Part shown: one piece after another, positions 33,570 through 44,369 of the stretch | Position numbering within the stretch: the first letter of the stretch is position 1 | Layout of the letters: the number at the start of each line of letters is the position of its first letter | NCBI GenBank assembly: GCA_039000515.1 | Contig: JBCFYV010000012.1 | Location: forward strand, 112,925,883-112,989,882 | Source: Timema cristinae | Taxonomy: Eukaryota > Arthropoda > Insecta > Phasmatodea > Timematidae | DNA: 64,000 nucleotides | Reading direction: 5' to 3' | The notes under the pieces: generated by a model | Told to the model about the DNA's origin: nothing | Seen by the model: the letters and a program-made list of their open reading frames with translations, nothing else | Databases searched by the model: none | Position numbers and translations under genes: made by a program

Positions 33570-35165
33570 ATATTATTAAATAAATATTTTAATAATATTG
33601 TATTTTGTACATTTTATTTTTAAAACATTAAAATAATGGTATGATAAACTTTTATTCAAATATAGGTTTAAAATAATTTTCTTCATTAAGTTCCTTTCTT
33701 CAATTTGTATTTTTAAGCATAATAACAACCGAACTGAATAACTACAGCAAACTAAAGCAATGATATAGAGCTTTCAACACGTGAGATAACTTTTAGAAAC
33801 TCTGCAATGTAAACATACGGCAGAAATGAGCCAGACGTATGACATCACAACTGGCGCCGTTGCGTATTCACAATCTCCCCACATGGCGCCAGTTAAAACT
33901 TCTATATCTTAGAAAATATATATTTTGTTGGAGACTGGAGCATTTTATCCTGGTTATACCTTCTGGATACCCATCCCATTAGTATAAACATGTGAATTTC
34001 CCAAATGGCACCTGTAACATATAAACAAGTGAGTATATATTTTAAAAATCTTATGAGTTGTGACCTAAATAAAACTTTACCATGTCCAAATGAAACTATT
34101 TTTGTAAATAAATTGTGCCCTTATTTATCTTCTATGGTATGGTAATTTTTTTATACAATGAAATAACTTAAATTTGGTTATAAACTAATTTTAATTTAAA
34201 AAAGGAAAACTCCTTAGATACCCCCTTTGAATAAAACAGTTTTTAATTACTATTTTCAAACAATTTTAACTTTATCAAAATTAATTTATCAGTAAACCAC
34301 CTTTAATTTTTAGTTGAACTAGAATCACTCAAGGTATATAACGTAAAAACCAGTTTAATCTTAATCCATGAAAGTCTTTCGGTCATAAACCCAGGTAGAA
34401 AGAAGTAGAAATATGAAATCCATTTTTCTCAGACAATAATAATTTGTCACTGTTACTATACTTTCTATACGTGAGAAATAAAAGTAGTTTACTATTTAAA
34501 AGGAGGTTTTAAAAATAACAATATATCAAGGCATTTTATAAAATTTATTAAAATTGCAGTACAAGGTTAAGTTTACAACATATCCACATGTGTTCAAAAT
34601 AGTCATATCAGAAAATTATTAACACAACGTCGATGGTTCATTCGTCAACACTTCTCAAAGCTATAGTTGCATTTCTCATCTACCACAATCTATTCCCCAG
34701 GAGCTCCGCAGTTCGATTCTCGGCAGGATACTTTCATTCCAGATAACAGCCTCTGAAATGAACAAAGATTCTCTAAGTCACGGCTGCTAAACAATTTTAA
34801 AATTTAAAAATGGTAGAAAAGTATATATTTTTTAGATTATTCATGTAACAAAATGTTTATTAATTGTTTAACGGTCCAACATCTTAACTCAGTCCATATT
34901 GAGTTCATCAATTAACTAAGAGTCCCAGTAAGAATGAAAAATGTTTGTATAGTGAAATTCGAGCTCTCTTTTTCCCATTGAAGAATGTAACAGTCTGGGA
35001 GATGGATGGTGTGTCTATTATATAACCAAGTTAGTTTAAACCCCTTGCGTGGACATAATCATTCGGTTCAGAAAGTGCACTTTAAATATCACATATTAAG
35101 ACTCAAATAGCCGAAGTTATTATTTTTGCTTTTAGTGAGGATTACTCCATCTAGATATCATAATA
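33570..35165. other. AT-rich stretch without recognised genes
   Basis: No exon is recognised. GGCGCCGTTGCG and GGCGCCAGTT near 33850-33895 are the only GC-richer spots. A short tRNA-like B box lies near 34710. Confidence 0.45.
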
Positions 35166-35369
35166 TGAAAATTGAAAAATGACAACTGGACATGGGAATC
35201 GAACCCGGGATTTCCGCACGTCCATCATAGACTCTGCCTCTGAATATGAGTGAAGAATGACTCTAGACACTGGACGATACTTGGATAGCTCAGTGGTTAG
35301 ATCATTGGCGTACTAAGCCAAATGTCCCGGTTTCGATTACCGTTTTCAGGTGTCATTTTTCAATTTTCA
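35166..35369. repeat. Palindromic element with two inverted tRNA-like arms
   Basis: TGAAAATTGAAAAATGACA at 35166-35184 is perfectly inverted at 35351-35369. Each arm then holds a tRNA-3'-half-like block with a B box: GGGAATCGAACCCGGGA on the minus sense at left, GTCCCGGTTTCGATTACCG at right after GATAGCTCAGTGGTTAGA. A single arm of the same family appears at about 44483-44560. Confidence 0.75.
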
Positions 35370-35419
35370 GAATATCACATATTAACTAAACATACTTAAT
35401 CTTAAGAGAAGGAATAAAG

Positions 35420-35665
35420 AAGACAGTTCAATCTTTGAATTCTGGCCAGGTGTATTGAGGTGGTTTTACTTCATACTTTGAACTCTGGCCAGGTCTATTA
35501 AAGTCGTTTTACTTCAAACTTTGAATTCTGATCAGGTGTACCGAGATGTTTATTACTCAATGCTCCCCATATATGTGGGTATATTTCCTCTAAATTATAC
35601 CTTCCTCACCCCTAATCCATTGGTGTAAATATGTATATATCCCGGACGAGGGTAAAAGATACCGG
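35420..35665 (+). mobile_element. Degenerate SINE family 1 copy with internal triplication
   Basis: The body CCTCTAAATTATACCTTCC and the tail remnant TATATCCCGGACGAGG are recognisable. Upstream, a block of about 47 bp (CTTTGAATTCTGGCCAGGTG) is present three times. Confidence 0.5.
35549..35554 (-). promoter_or_regulatory. Possible polyadenylation signal of the F-box gene
   Basis: AATAAA on the minus strand, about 140 bp after the stop codon. It lies in a degenerate SINE, so support is weak. Confidence 0.3.
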
Positions 35666-35694
35666 TGGTCCTAGACACTCACCGGGGAGGGGTG

Positions 35695-35876
35695 TCACAG
35701 TCTGAATGGTCGGCGGTGCCCCAAGGTGGACTCTGGGGCAGAGTTAGCCCGGGGTCTTGACGGGACTGCGTTTGGTACCTGACGGGACCTCAAAGACTGA
35801 GTCCGAGGTCTGCTCGTCATCTTGTAAGCCACGGAAACCTCTCTGCTTGGCCAGAACTGCGAGCGCATGGGGGAAC
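35695..35876 (-). CDS. F-box gene exon 3 (C-terminus)
   Basis: The acceptor CTCTCCTACAG leads into a 59-codon frame joined in phase from exon 2 and ending in TGA at 35697-35695. It is basic and Ser/Pro-rich (RPRTQSLRSRQVP). Another frame is also open here (RFPHALAVLAKQRGFRGLQD), but it does not fit the phase. Confidence 0.75.
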
Positions 35877-38800
35877 CTGTAGGAGAGAAACAAGACGTCG
35901 GGCAATACTAGGATGTACGGATTGATTATTACTATACTAGGAGCCACTGTGTGAGGGTTATTATACTAGGATGCACGGCTTGATTGTTACTATACTAGAA
36001 TGCACTGTGGGAGGGTTATTATACTAGGATGCACTGTGTGAGGGTTATTATACTAGGATGCACTGTGGGAGGGTTATTATACTAGGATGCACGGTGTGAG
36101 GGTTACTATACTAGGATCCACTGTGTGAGGGTTATTATACTAGGATGCACGGTTTGATTGTTACTATACTAGGATCCACTGTGTGAGGGTTATTATACTA
36201 GGATGCACGGTTTGATTGTTGCTATACTAGGATGCACTGTGTGAGGGCTATTATACTAGGATGCACGGCTTGATTGTTACTATACTAGGATGCAGTGTGT
36301 GAGGGTTATTATACTAGGATGCACGGTTTGATTGTTATTATACTAGAATGCACGGTTTGATTGTAACTATACTAGGATCCACTGTGTGAGGGTTATTATA
36401 CTAGGATGCACGGTTTGATTGTAACTATACTAGGATCCACTGTGTGAGGGTTATTATACTAGGATGCACGGTTTGATTGTTGCTATACTAAGATGCACTG
36501 TGTGAGGGATATTATACTAGGATGCACGGTTTGATTGTTACTATACTAGGATCCACTGTGTGAGGGTTATTATACTAGGATCCTCTGTGTGAGGGTTATT
36601 ATACTAGGATGCACGGTTTGATAGTTACTATACTAGGATCCACTGTGTGAGGGTTACTATACTATACTAGGATTCACTGTGTGAGGGTTACTATAGTGGG
36701 TGCATTTTTTGAGGGTTATAAAAGTAGGTTGCAATATACGAGTGCTCTATAATAGGGTTGATTTTATGAGGATTACTCTAGTAGGGTGCATTATGAGTGT
36801 TACTATAGTATGATACATTTTACTAGGGTAACTATAGTACGATGCACACTATCAGGGTGTCTACTAAGTTGGACAAACAAAAATGATTGACTTTTTGGTG
36901 ACCTTTTTGATCAAAAACTTCCTTCTGGAAATGGAAGAATATTATATAATGCATATATTGGCATAATGCACTCACATGCAACATCAATCATTAACTAGAT
37001 GGCCAACGTTAAGTTTGTCGTTGATACTACGGTAAAAATAATAAGGCAACTTGCGGCTAGCGCAAGGCATTATGGGTAGTGGATGGCTCGACATGCGTTC
37101 GTGCTGTCACGATGCACAGGAAATTCAAACAAAAATATGTTCGTGATCTTATGACCAAAATATTGAAAATTCGTGACATTTCAGAGGTTTTCGTGACCCA
37201 GTCGACATCGTGTTTATAAAAGTTACTATACAGGGCGGCCACAATAATTCACTTTTAAATGTAACGTTTTCTCTGTCCATATTCTACCCATTATATAACT
37301 GTAAACTACTAAATATATAAATGGACTATCAATGACCAACATGGTTGAAATATCCCTTATAGGTGACCAGTACTGATGAGTATGTTGACAATGATGGCAC
37401 TTCCACATCTATATTCTATGATGGTGAGGTTGAGGCTCGAGTAGCGACCGAGTGTAATGAAGGTTTTTATCCTTATTGTATTTTCCACTTGCCCTCCACA
37501 AAAATGTGTGTTCATTTCTATCGAATTATCCTTACCCTTTTCTATAAAATGCCCAGAGACTAAATAAATGACAGTATTTTGACTTGACTATCAATATTAT
37601 CATTTGTATAAGTTATACATTGTTCAATAATGAATACGAGGAAGTATTCACAGTTGAGGGTTTTGTAAAAACATTGCATTTCAAATGTTATTTTTGGTTC
37701 TATACTACCGCTTAAAATGTTGAATATAACATGTGTTACATTATTTTGAATAAACAATATTCTGTATAAACCAACAGTATCGTTGAGCTACTTTTAGATT
37801 TTTGTCCATAAATCCCGTAAGCAAATGTAATGAAACAATTAGTATTGTGCGAATATTATCTAGAAAAATGATGCTCTTTAAAGAAGAATATTCAGCCCAT
37901 GACCTGAGGTAACGTTTTTTTTCTGTCCGGCCCTCTGGCCCATGAGAAATATGAAATTATTTAAAGAGAAAAAATGACAAATACAGATATGTATTTAACA
38001 TAATCAACTAATCAAATATATACGTATTTAATATTATTTTTATAAACGATTTTTTGCTTTTAACGAGAAGAAAAGTATTACGTTTTTATACAAATGTACT
38101 TTGAACCGAGATATGTTGACTATAGCAGACAAGACAAATCGTGCTACCACCTGCTGTGAAAACCCCCAAAAATATACGGGGGAAAGGGGGGGGGGGTGTA
38201 CTGGGGACATATATCAGGAGAAATTCGTCAGAGACATATCTAATCCCTAGTGTGAGTATAATAATAATAACAATAATGAGTTAATACGAATATTTTAATA
38301 TGTATTCAATCCAAATATTGTCGTTAAAGTATTGCGGTCCACGAGCCAACAAGATACAGAAACTTTGGCCCTTGGACATAAAAAATGTTGACTACCCCTG
38401 CTCTATAAAGTACTAAATACAAGAATACGGTATAAGAAGAGAGTATGGTAGGATGCACTGTGAAAAAGTCTTACTACTCTAGGAAGTATTTTTATATCTT
38501 CCGAGCCATTTTAAAAGTGAGTTAAATGAGGAAATAAAGTATTTGATACTATATTTCTAGTTTTATACATTATAAAAATGTGACACTCACCCGCCTGCTC
38601 CCCACCACGCACGACCTTGCCTTTGTGGTTCCTGTGTGCGAACAACCTGTTGGAGGATTGCTGTTGTAGGTCCCTGGTGACGGTGACCCTACTCCCGGCA
38701 TGCTCTACGCGATTCCGTCTGACTCGTCTCAGTTGCTGTTGGACCCGTGTGCGCAGGACCGCGTCCCCTCGACAGACGCGTAGCCACTTCCGGTTGACGA

Positions 38801-41800
38801 GGGCAGAAGACAGAAGAGAGACGGGATCAAGCAGCCTGCGAGCACAATATTGCACACGATAGGAGTCGAACCTTGGTCTTTAAGAGAACTATTATCGGCA
38901 CTGTAATTGATATGCCCTAAATTGGGATGTTTGTTTATTTTGATATTGTAATGTTGTGATTTGTAAGTGACTGAACGATTATAGTGACGTGTTTTGATGA
39001 GTGAGTAAGCAATAGGACACAAATGCTGACGTCCAGGATGTCTTGTCAGCATTCCTTTCGCCAATCAGGCCAAGTAGTAGTATAAAAAAGTACATAGATA
39101 TCGAGCTATCAGGGCTGACATCGATTCTATGCGGTCACTCTGCCCGTCCGTGGGACCGCGCGGGTTAGGATGCCGGGTAATCGAGTGCATGTGTTGGAGG
39201 GCTACCATAGTGCCCGAGGTACCGGGGTTCATAACCGTGTAGGACCACCTAAAGTGTCAGTCATTCAGACCATTGGTTAGTCATTCCTTGCTATACAGTA
39301 CTTGGTTCTGTCACTAGCTCCCGAGTGAAGTTTTTTCAAATCCTTTTTATATATATTTTTAGTACAACTTAACAACATCACATTTTGTAGAAGTGTAAAG
39401 TAGTACAATAAAACCGTAAAAGTCAAAGCAGTACATTAATTGGGAGCCCACAGAGTCATATATCTAGTTTTCGCCTCTATCAGGTGACCTGGTGGTCTAG
39501 GGGTAAGGTGTCGGACTTCTGTGCTGGGGGTCCGGGGTTCAATCCTCGGTCCCAGCACACATTTATCTGATTGCCAAACCCTTCCTTCACCTCTGACAAG
39601 ACGTGTATTAATCACAACTTGTGAATGTGTGGAATGTCAGGCCTCCACCGTGGTTCGGATTCCACGTTAAACTGTAGGTCCTCCAGTTCATCTCACAATC
39701 ACCCTACCATTACACATTAGGGTAAGTGCATATGTCCCGAATGGTAGTAAGACGTGTTGTTAATAACAATAATAATAATCACCCCTATACTCGGCCGCCA
39801 CACATCCTGGTAGATTAGGCCCGGGGAGGGGGGAGGTGATAGCGCACTATTTATTGACAATTATAGAACAACATCCAACAATATTAAATCTAATGTTACC
39901 CACTTCAGTGGCCGAATGATGTAAGGCATCATTCACTCTCATGTTAGTCTAGTCTACTGATTACGGGGATATTAGGGTTCGCATCCCAGACGAATTTTCT
40001 TAGGGTGGATTTTCCTTAATTGTTCCCACACACCTATCCTTCCACGAAATGCGAGTATATTACTTCTAAAATGATTCCTTTCTCATCCCTACCGCGATAG
40101 AGTAATATTCAAATATATCTGGTAACAAAAAAAGGTTAGCCTATTTATAGATCAAAAAGTGTTACAAAGCTACCACTCACTGTAAGGTACTTTTGACAAA
40201 TTACGTCACATTTTAAAAATAATGTCACTTTTGACATATCATCTGAATTTTAGTATCACTAGCATATTAACAGAAAAATATAATTTTTGTAGCATCACGT
40301 CTTACTACTAGCTTATGTAATAATTACGTAGTAGCTTTAGGGAATTGGAAGGTTATATTTCAAGAAAATGTACCCACATTTTCTTGGAGGGAGAGTGGAA
40401 AACAGTTTTGAAAAAAATACCACTAGGTATACCCAACCAATATTTGAAACTTTATCTCCTCTTCATCGGCAGACTGGTCTACTGCAAGAGTTACGCCTTA
40501 AACCATGTGGCCACCGTAGCGGATAAGATAAAAATAATGCTAATACTTTTAAAAAGCTCAATACTAAACACAAATAATAATAATTAATGTAATCTTTCTG
40601 AATAAACCGGTTAGGCCAATATCAGAACGCGAACTCATTTAAAATTCTAAAAAACTTAAAATGGGGTTCTCATAATTTAAAAAAAATGACCAATGTTTGG
40701 GTCTTTCTGGTGATCAAACCTGGGACCCTGAGCTCAGGAAGCCTATCGACTGATTTAAGGTGTCACACTTAAGAAAGCTATTAATAAGCACCTGATTTGG
40801 TAGCCGCGTGGACTACGGCGCCACTTTAATGCTAGATTAGATCACCGATGACAGGGAGATCGAGGTTCGAATACCATGAGGGTGTACTAAGATTTTTTTT
40901 TAAATTATCCTTCCACTCTCTCTCCACGCAAATTTGGGTACACTTCCTCTAGATTCAAGTTTCCTCATCCCTAACTCAGAAGCGTAATTAGTATTTATAG
41001 GTATAACCTGAAGAAACGCAGTGATAAATAATAATAATAAGCTACAGCAAAACTATGTATAATAATTACACCATAAATGTTTGGAAGGCTTCACAGCCAG
41101 TGTTTAATTTTTTTCATTTTATTAGCACCTCGTCTTACTACTCGTTTGGGCGATACGCCTATGTATTAATTAAACTGAAGGCTTAGGGATTATCAAGGTA
41201 TAATTGAGAGGAAGTGCACTCACATTTGCGTAAAAGGATAGCGGAAAACCACCCTGAGTGTACCCGACTGGGCCGAACCCCGATCTACTCGTCTTTGGCA
41301 GTCTAGTCCAAAACGAGATTAGCGCGATAGACCACGTGGCCCCCGGAGTGGGCGTGTTTAATTAAAACAATTGTTTATTGGGATTTAACCATATGGAGGA
41401 AATATCTTATGAAATTGAATTAGTCAATAAAATATTCCAGAATGAATTTCTTGAAAAAGAGTCGTTGGCTGCTTCGTCTACTACAAGACATCACTCTTGC
41501 AAAAGACTAATGCCGATGACAAGGAGATCGGGGTTCGAATCCCGGTTAGGTATAATGAGGGTGGTTTTCCCTAAATAATTTTTCACTTTCTGTCCTTGTA
41601 GATACATTTATTCGTAAATTTACCTTTCTCATCTCTAGCATACTTACGTGATTAATGCATACCCGTACAGATCGAAAGGGTAAGTTAGAAGGTGGTGATA
41701 AGAAAACAAAAAAACATTAAATTTGATATTAAAGAAAGCGACACCTAAACTAAATTAGTAATTGACTTTTGAAAAAGAACAAGTCGATATTATAGCTGAA

Positions 41801-41991
41801 AATAATAACGCTCTTGGTTATATATAAATTTCCACAGTCTCTGATACAACGCTTGACGCTTACCTGAAAATGATGACGGCTATTTCCACAGGTAGCCCGC
41901 TCAAAATATCCATCGCCTTGCAATGTAACTCCTCCAGGTAGGTTGCTGACGTCATCCCCATCACACACATGAGAGAATAGAACGATTCCAT
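35695..41991 (-). CDS. F-box protein gene, three exons, 184 residues
   Basis: Exons on the minus strand are 41991-41864, 38835-38591 and 35876-35695. All have AG/GT borders and all join in phase. Residues 1-32 are a short N-terminus, and residues 33-70 are an F-box (LPVEIAVIIFR joined across the first intron to LLDPVSLL, then ALVNRKWLRVCRGD). The rest is Arg/Gln/Ser-rich, ending in SPMRSQFWPSREVSVAYKM, then a basic tail and RRPFRL. F-boxes bind Skp1 and bring substrates to SCF ubiquitin ligases; no substrate-binding repeat is visible in this small protein, so its target is unknown. The ATG at 41991 is the first in frame after an upstream stop. A TATA box lies 102 bp upstream. The second intron contains a large minisatellite. 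Confidence 0.8.
35900..36850. repeat. 29-bp minisatellite in the F-box gene intron, two alternating unit types
   Basis: Units of about 29 bp start TTATTATACTAGGATGCACG and come in two flavours, ending either GGTTTGATTG or CTGTGTGAGGG. Close to thirty units run from near the acceptor of exon 3 (about 25 bp away) to a decayed end at 36660-36850. On the gene's strand each GTGTGAGGG-type unit shows CCCTCACACAG, an acceptor-like string. Confidence 0.92.
36851..38590. other. F-box gene intron 2, unassigned part
   Basis: No exon is recognised. A short decayed piece of the 29-bp unit recurs near 38445 (GGTAGGATGCACTGTG), so the array may once have been longer and been interrupted by the intervening 1.6 kb. 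A G run lies at about 38187. Confidence 0.45.
38591..38835 (-). CDS. F-box gene exon 2 (F-box core)
   Basis: 245 nt between acceptor TGCTCGCAG and donor GTGAGT on the minus strand. It encodes LLDPVSLLSSALVNRKWLRV and CRGDAVLRTRVQQQLRRVRR, then a polar region. The sequence is GC-rich compared with its flanks. Both strands are open here; the minus strand is chosen for its splice sites and F-box match. Confidence 0.85.
39484..39775 (+). mobile_element. SINE family 2 copy
   Basis: The head GTGACCTGGTGGTCTAGGGG, the B box GGTTCAATCCT, CCTCCACCGTGGTTCGGATT and the tail CCGAATGGTAGTAAGACG with AATAATAAT are present. Confidence 0.85.
39899..40128 (+). mobile_element. Degenerate SINE family 1 copy
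   Basis: CCCACTTCAGTGGCCGAATG, ATTAGGGTTCGCATCCCAG and CCTTTCTCATCCCTACC match the head, B box and body with much divergence. Confidence 0.55.
40290..40528 (-). mobile_element. SINE family 1 copy, reverse, diverged
   Basis: AGCATCACGTCTTACTAC (tail) to CATGTGGCCACCGTAGCGG (head complement). The open frame across it (40345-40587) is incidental. Confidence 0.65.
40797..41040 (+). mobile_element. SINE family 1 copy, head subtype 2
   Basis: TTGGTAGCCGCGTGGACTAC, GAGATCGAGGTTCGAATACC, CTCTCTCCACGCAAATTTGG and an AATAATAATAA end are visible. Confidence 0.7.
41124..41352 (-). mobile_element. SINE family 1 copy, reverse
   Basis: AGCACCTCGTCTTACTACTCG to GACCACGTGGCCCCCGGAGTG. Confidence 0.7.
41463..41700 (+). 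mobile_element. SINE family 1 copy, 5'-damaged
   Basis: AAGGAGATCGGGGTTCGAAT, ATGAGGGTGGTTTTCCCTAA and a diverged tail ending AAGTTAGAAGGTGGTGATAA. Confidence 0.6.
41864..41991 (-). CDS. F-box gene exon 1 (start codon to first half of the F-box)
   Basis: 128 nt from ATG to donor GTAAGC. It reads MESFYSLMCVMGMTSATYLE, ELHCKAMDILSG and LPVEIAVIIF, the start of an F-box. The split Arg codon joins in phase to exon 2. Later in-frame ATGs (codons 8, 11 and 13) are alternative starts. Confidence 0.8.
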
Positions 41992-42092
41992 GTCACACGA
42001 GCTATGTCTTGACTCTACACTCGAAAAACAGGCTCTCACTCACAGGATGGCAGGAAAAACTAAAGTGATCACGAGTATTTAGGTAGACCAGG

Positions 42093-42100
42093 GTTTTATA
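42093..42100 (-). promoter_or_regulatory. TATA box of the F-box gene
   Basis: TATAAAAC on the minus strand, 102 bp upstream of the start codon. That leaves about 70 bp of predicted leader. Two TTAAGTG/CACTTAA motifs lie further upstream (about 42180 and 42252). Confidence 0.55.
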
Positions 42101-42360
42101 GTCTTCACCAGGGAAGAACACGTTTACCAATAAGATTTCAATACGTTCCCCTTGCGCCCCTAATAATAGAGGGACACTCTTAAGTGGCAGTCTCTTTATA
42201 CCCCCCCCTCACCCCCTCAGTTACCCCAAGAACACTTCAATCCATTAGCGAGCACTTAAGCGCGAGCTTAAATCCATTAGCATCTGGTCTCCAGAAGCAA
42301 TTAGGGTGGTTTAAAGTAGAATAGAAGGGGGTGCTAGAAAGATTAATTGTTTTTACTATT

Positions 42361-42640
42361 GGTGACCTGGTGATCTAGGGGTAAGGTGTCGGACTTCTGT
42401 GTTAGGGTCCGGGGTTCAATCCTCGGTCCCGGAACAGATTTATCTGATTGCCAAACCCTTCCTTCACCTCTGACAAGACGTGTATTGTGAACGTTGTGAG
42501 TTTCAGACCTCCACCGTGGTTCGGATTCCACGTTAAACTGTAGGTCATCCATTTCATCTCACAATCACCCTACCATTACACATTAGCGTAAGTGCTTATA
42601 ACCCGAACGGTTAGGAAGACGCGGTGATAATAATAATAAT
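42361..42640 (+). mobile_element. SINE family 2 copy
   Basis: The head GGTGACCTGGTGATCTAGGG through the tail CCCGAACGGTTAGGAAGACG and AATAATAATAAT. A 12-bp duplication, GTTTYTACTATT, flanks it (42349-42360 and 42641-42652) with one mismatch. Confidence 0.88.
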
Positions 42641-42756
42641 GTTTCTACTATTTTTATAGCAAACACAGTTTTTCATAAAAATATCTCAAATATTTCTCAG
42701 ATACAAAAATTAATTTTCTCCCCATGGTGATATCAACAGTTGTTGAATATTTGTGT

Positions 42757-43010
42757 TGACCGATCCGGTGTCCATGTGTTCTAACGCGCTACTATCGAAG
42801 TAGACTAGACTGCCGAAGGCGGGGAGATCAAGTCTCGTAATCTCGGTCGGGTGTATTGAGAGTGGTTTTTCCAAAGTGTGTTTTCACTCTCCCTCCACGC
42901 AAGTGCGGGTACACTTCCTATAAATATAAGTTTCCTAGCCCCTTAAAACACTATCGTAATTAGTACATAACTCAATAGCCTGAAAGGATAGTAAGAAGCG
43001 GTGCTAAAAA
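42757..43010 (+). mobile_element. SINE family 1 copy, head subtype 2
   Basis: CGATCCGGTGTCCATGTGTT, AGTAGACTAGACTGCCGAAG and the tail GCCTGAAAGGATAGTAAGAAG are visible. Confidence 0.7.
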
Positions 43011-43020
43011 CATTCTTAAT

Positions 43021-43256
43021 CTCGATTCACTCGCGTTCGGGTTCTACACATATGTACTAATAACTACCGCTAATGTGCTAGGGTCGAGAATAATTGAATT
43101 TAGAGGAAGTGTAACCACATTTTCGTGGAGGAAAAGTGGCAAAACCATTTAGGAGCAACCACAATACAGCCGACAAAGATTTAAACCTCAATCTCCCCGT
43201 CATTGGTAATACGGTCTATTGCGAGAGAGACGCCTTCCTCAGGCCATGTGGCCACC
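43021..43256 (-). mobile_element. SINE family 1 copy interrupted at its head by a hAT element
   Basis: The reverse copy runs to GGCCATGTGGCCACC, where the hAT element and its duplication begin. GAAGTGGGTAAG after the hAT (44061-44072) is the expected continuation. Confidence 0.7.
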
Positions 43257-43264
43257 GAAGCAAG

Positions 43265-44060
43265 CAGTGGCGGCTCGTGTACAGGCAATGCGGAACTGTA
43301 GCATCCCCTATTTCCATTTGATATTATCGATAGCATTTAATATAATGAGTTCTTTTTTCTTTAATTATTTCTTTATTTTTGTAGTACAATATATATTCCT
43401 TAAGATTAATATCAATACTTTAGTAGCCAACCCCCAGTTTATGAAAAATATACAAACATCATTGTATGGAACTGTGCGCTTCACAGTGCCAGCGAAGTGG
43501 TGTTTACCTGTTATGCGCATGCACAAATAGGAGGGGAGGAAGTTGGGACTGCCAGGTAGAGAGAGCACTGTTGCTCTCACAGTGCCGGCTCTGGCGTGAT
43601 GCTGGAAGGAAGCTTTTTATACTCAGCGTGTGTTGTGCTTAAAAACCGTGTACCATATTCTTGAATGTGATAGTGTATAAGAGTGTAGAATTAGATTATT
43701 ATACTGCTTCCAGCTATTCTATTTGATTTTTTTTTTTCGTTTCTTTTATTTAACAGAAAACTTTAACCATGGCCTTGCATCCTCAAGAAATAAGTTCTGT
43801 GTCTGTAAGTGAACTTCAACAGCTTAAGTTTTCACAGCTATCTCTCCATGAGAAAGTTACAGTTAAGAAAAGAGGTCGTTCAACATCAGATATTCTAATA
43901 TCTCAGCCAGGCAAAAGCAAGAACAAGAAATATATTCGTAGCTTTAATTTTGAATGGTACCAACGGAAAAGTTGGCTTTGCGGCTGTGAAGTAAAAAATG
44001 CACTGTTTTGCTTCTCTTGTTAGCAGTACCCCCACTAATTTTAGCTACGAGCCGCTACTG
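43265..44060 (+). mobile_element. Non-autonomous hAT transposon (796 bp)
   Basis: The ends CAGTGGCGGCTCGTG and (inverted) CAGTAGCGGCTCGTA match at 13 of 15 positions. The flanking octamers GAAGCAAG and GAAGTGGG agree at 5 of 8, a decayed 8-bp duplication. The interior keeps only the start of a transposase-like gene. Confidence 0.75.
43769..44023 (+). pseudogene. Truncated hAT/ZMYM1-like protein start (TTF-type zinc finger)
   Basis: An 84-codon frame, MALHPQEISSVSVSELQQLK and on, ends with YIRSFNFEWYQRKSWLCGCE and CFSC. This is the first part of the TTF zinc-finger pattern (F...WY....WL......FC..C) found at the N-terminus of ZMYM1-like hAT transposases. The frame stops at the Cys pair, 37 bp before the terminal inverted repeat. 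The rest is deleted. Confidence 0.65.
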
Positions 44061-44135
44061 GAAGTGGGTAAGACCTAATTACCAATATTATTTGTTGAGC
44101 ATGATCAGAAAACTTATCTTTGTTTGTTTTGACAG

Positions 44136-44369
44136 AGTCCTTGAGGTCATCCCTTCTGTGGACACAAGATGATTGTTAGAGTTAGTTTAAGATTAGACAT
44201 GTTTGCACCAGTGGCGAAGTTGCAGTCAAAAGGACTGGACGATGTTATAATAGCGGTTCAATCCCTCACGACAGTGCACACAGAGACTGATAATACTTTA
44301 ATCTATTTACAACAGACCCTGTGTCAGAACCGAGACGAGATTAGAGAATTAGTGACATCGGCCGTATGG
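44136..44369 (+). CDS. Unassigned candidate coding exon
   Basis: The acceptor TTTGACAG and donor GTGAGT flank a frame opening at ATG 44169 and encoding MFAPVAKLQSKGLDDVIIAV, QSLTTVHTETDNTLIYLQQT and LCQNRDEIRELVTSAVW. It is mostly helical and polar in appearance. An upstream in-frame TGA within the exon supports 44169 as the start. It ends on a codon boundary, so it does not join directly to the SLC26 exon at 49501, which needs one leftover base. No family is recognised. Confidence 0.4.

Noticed and set aside
35744..35947. Minus-strand frame RFPHALAVLAKQRGFRGLQD as the F-box C-terminus
   Set aside because: The leftover base from exon 2 puts the other open frame in phase; this one would need a different donor.
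38617..38862. Plus-strand frame of 81 codons opposite the F-box exon
   Set aside because: It is a shadow of the minus-strand exon, which has splice sites, phase and the F-box pattern.
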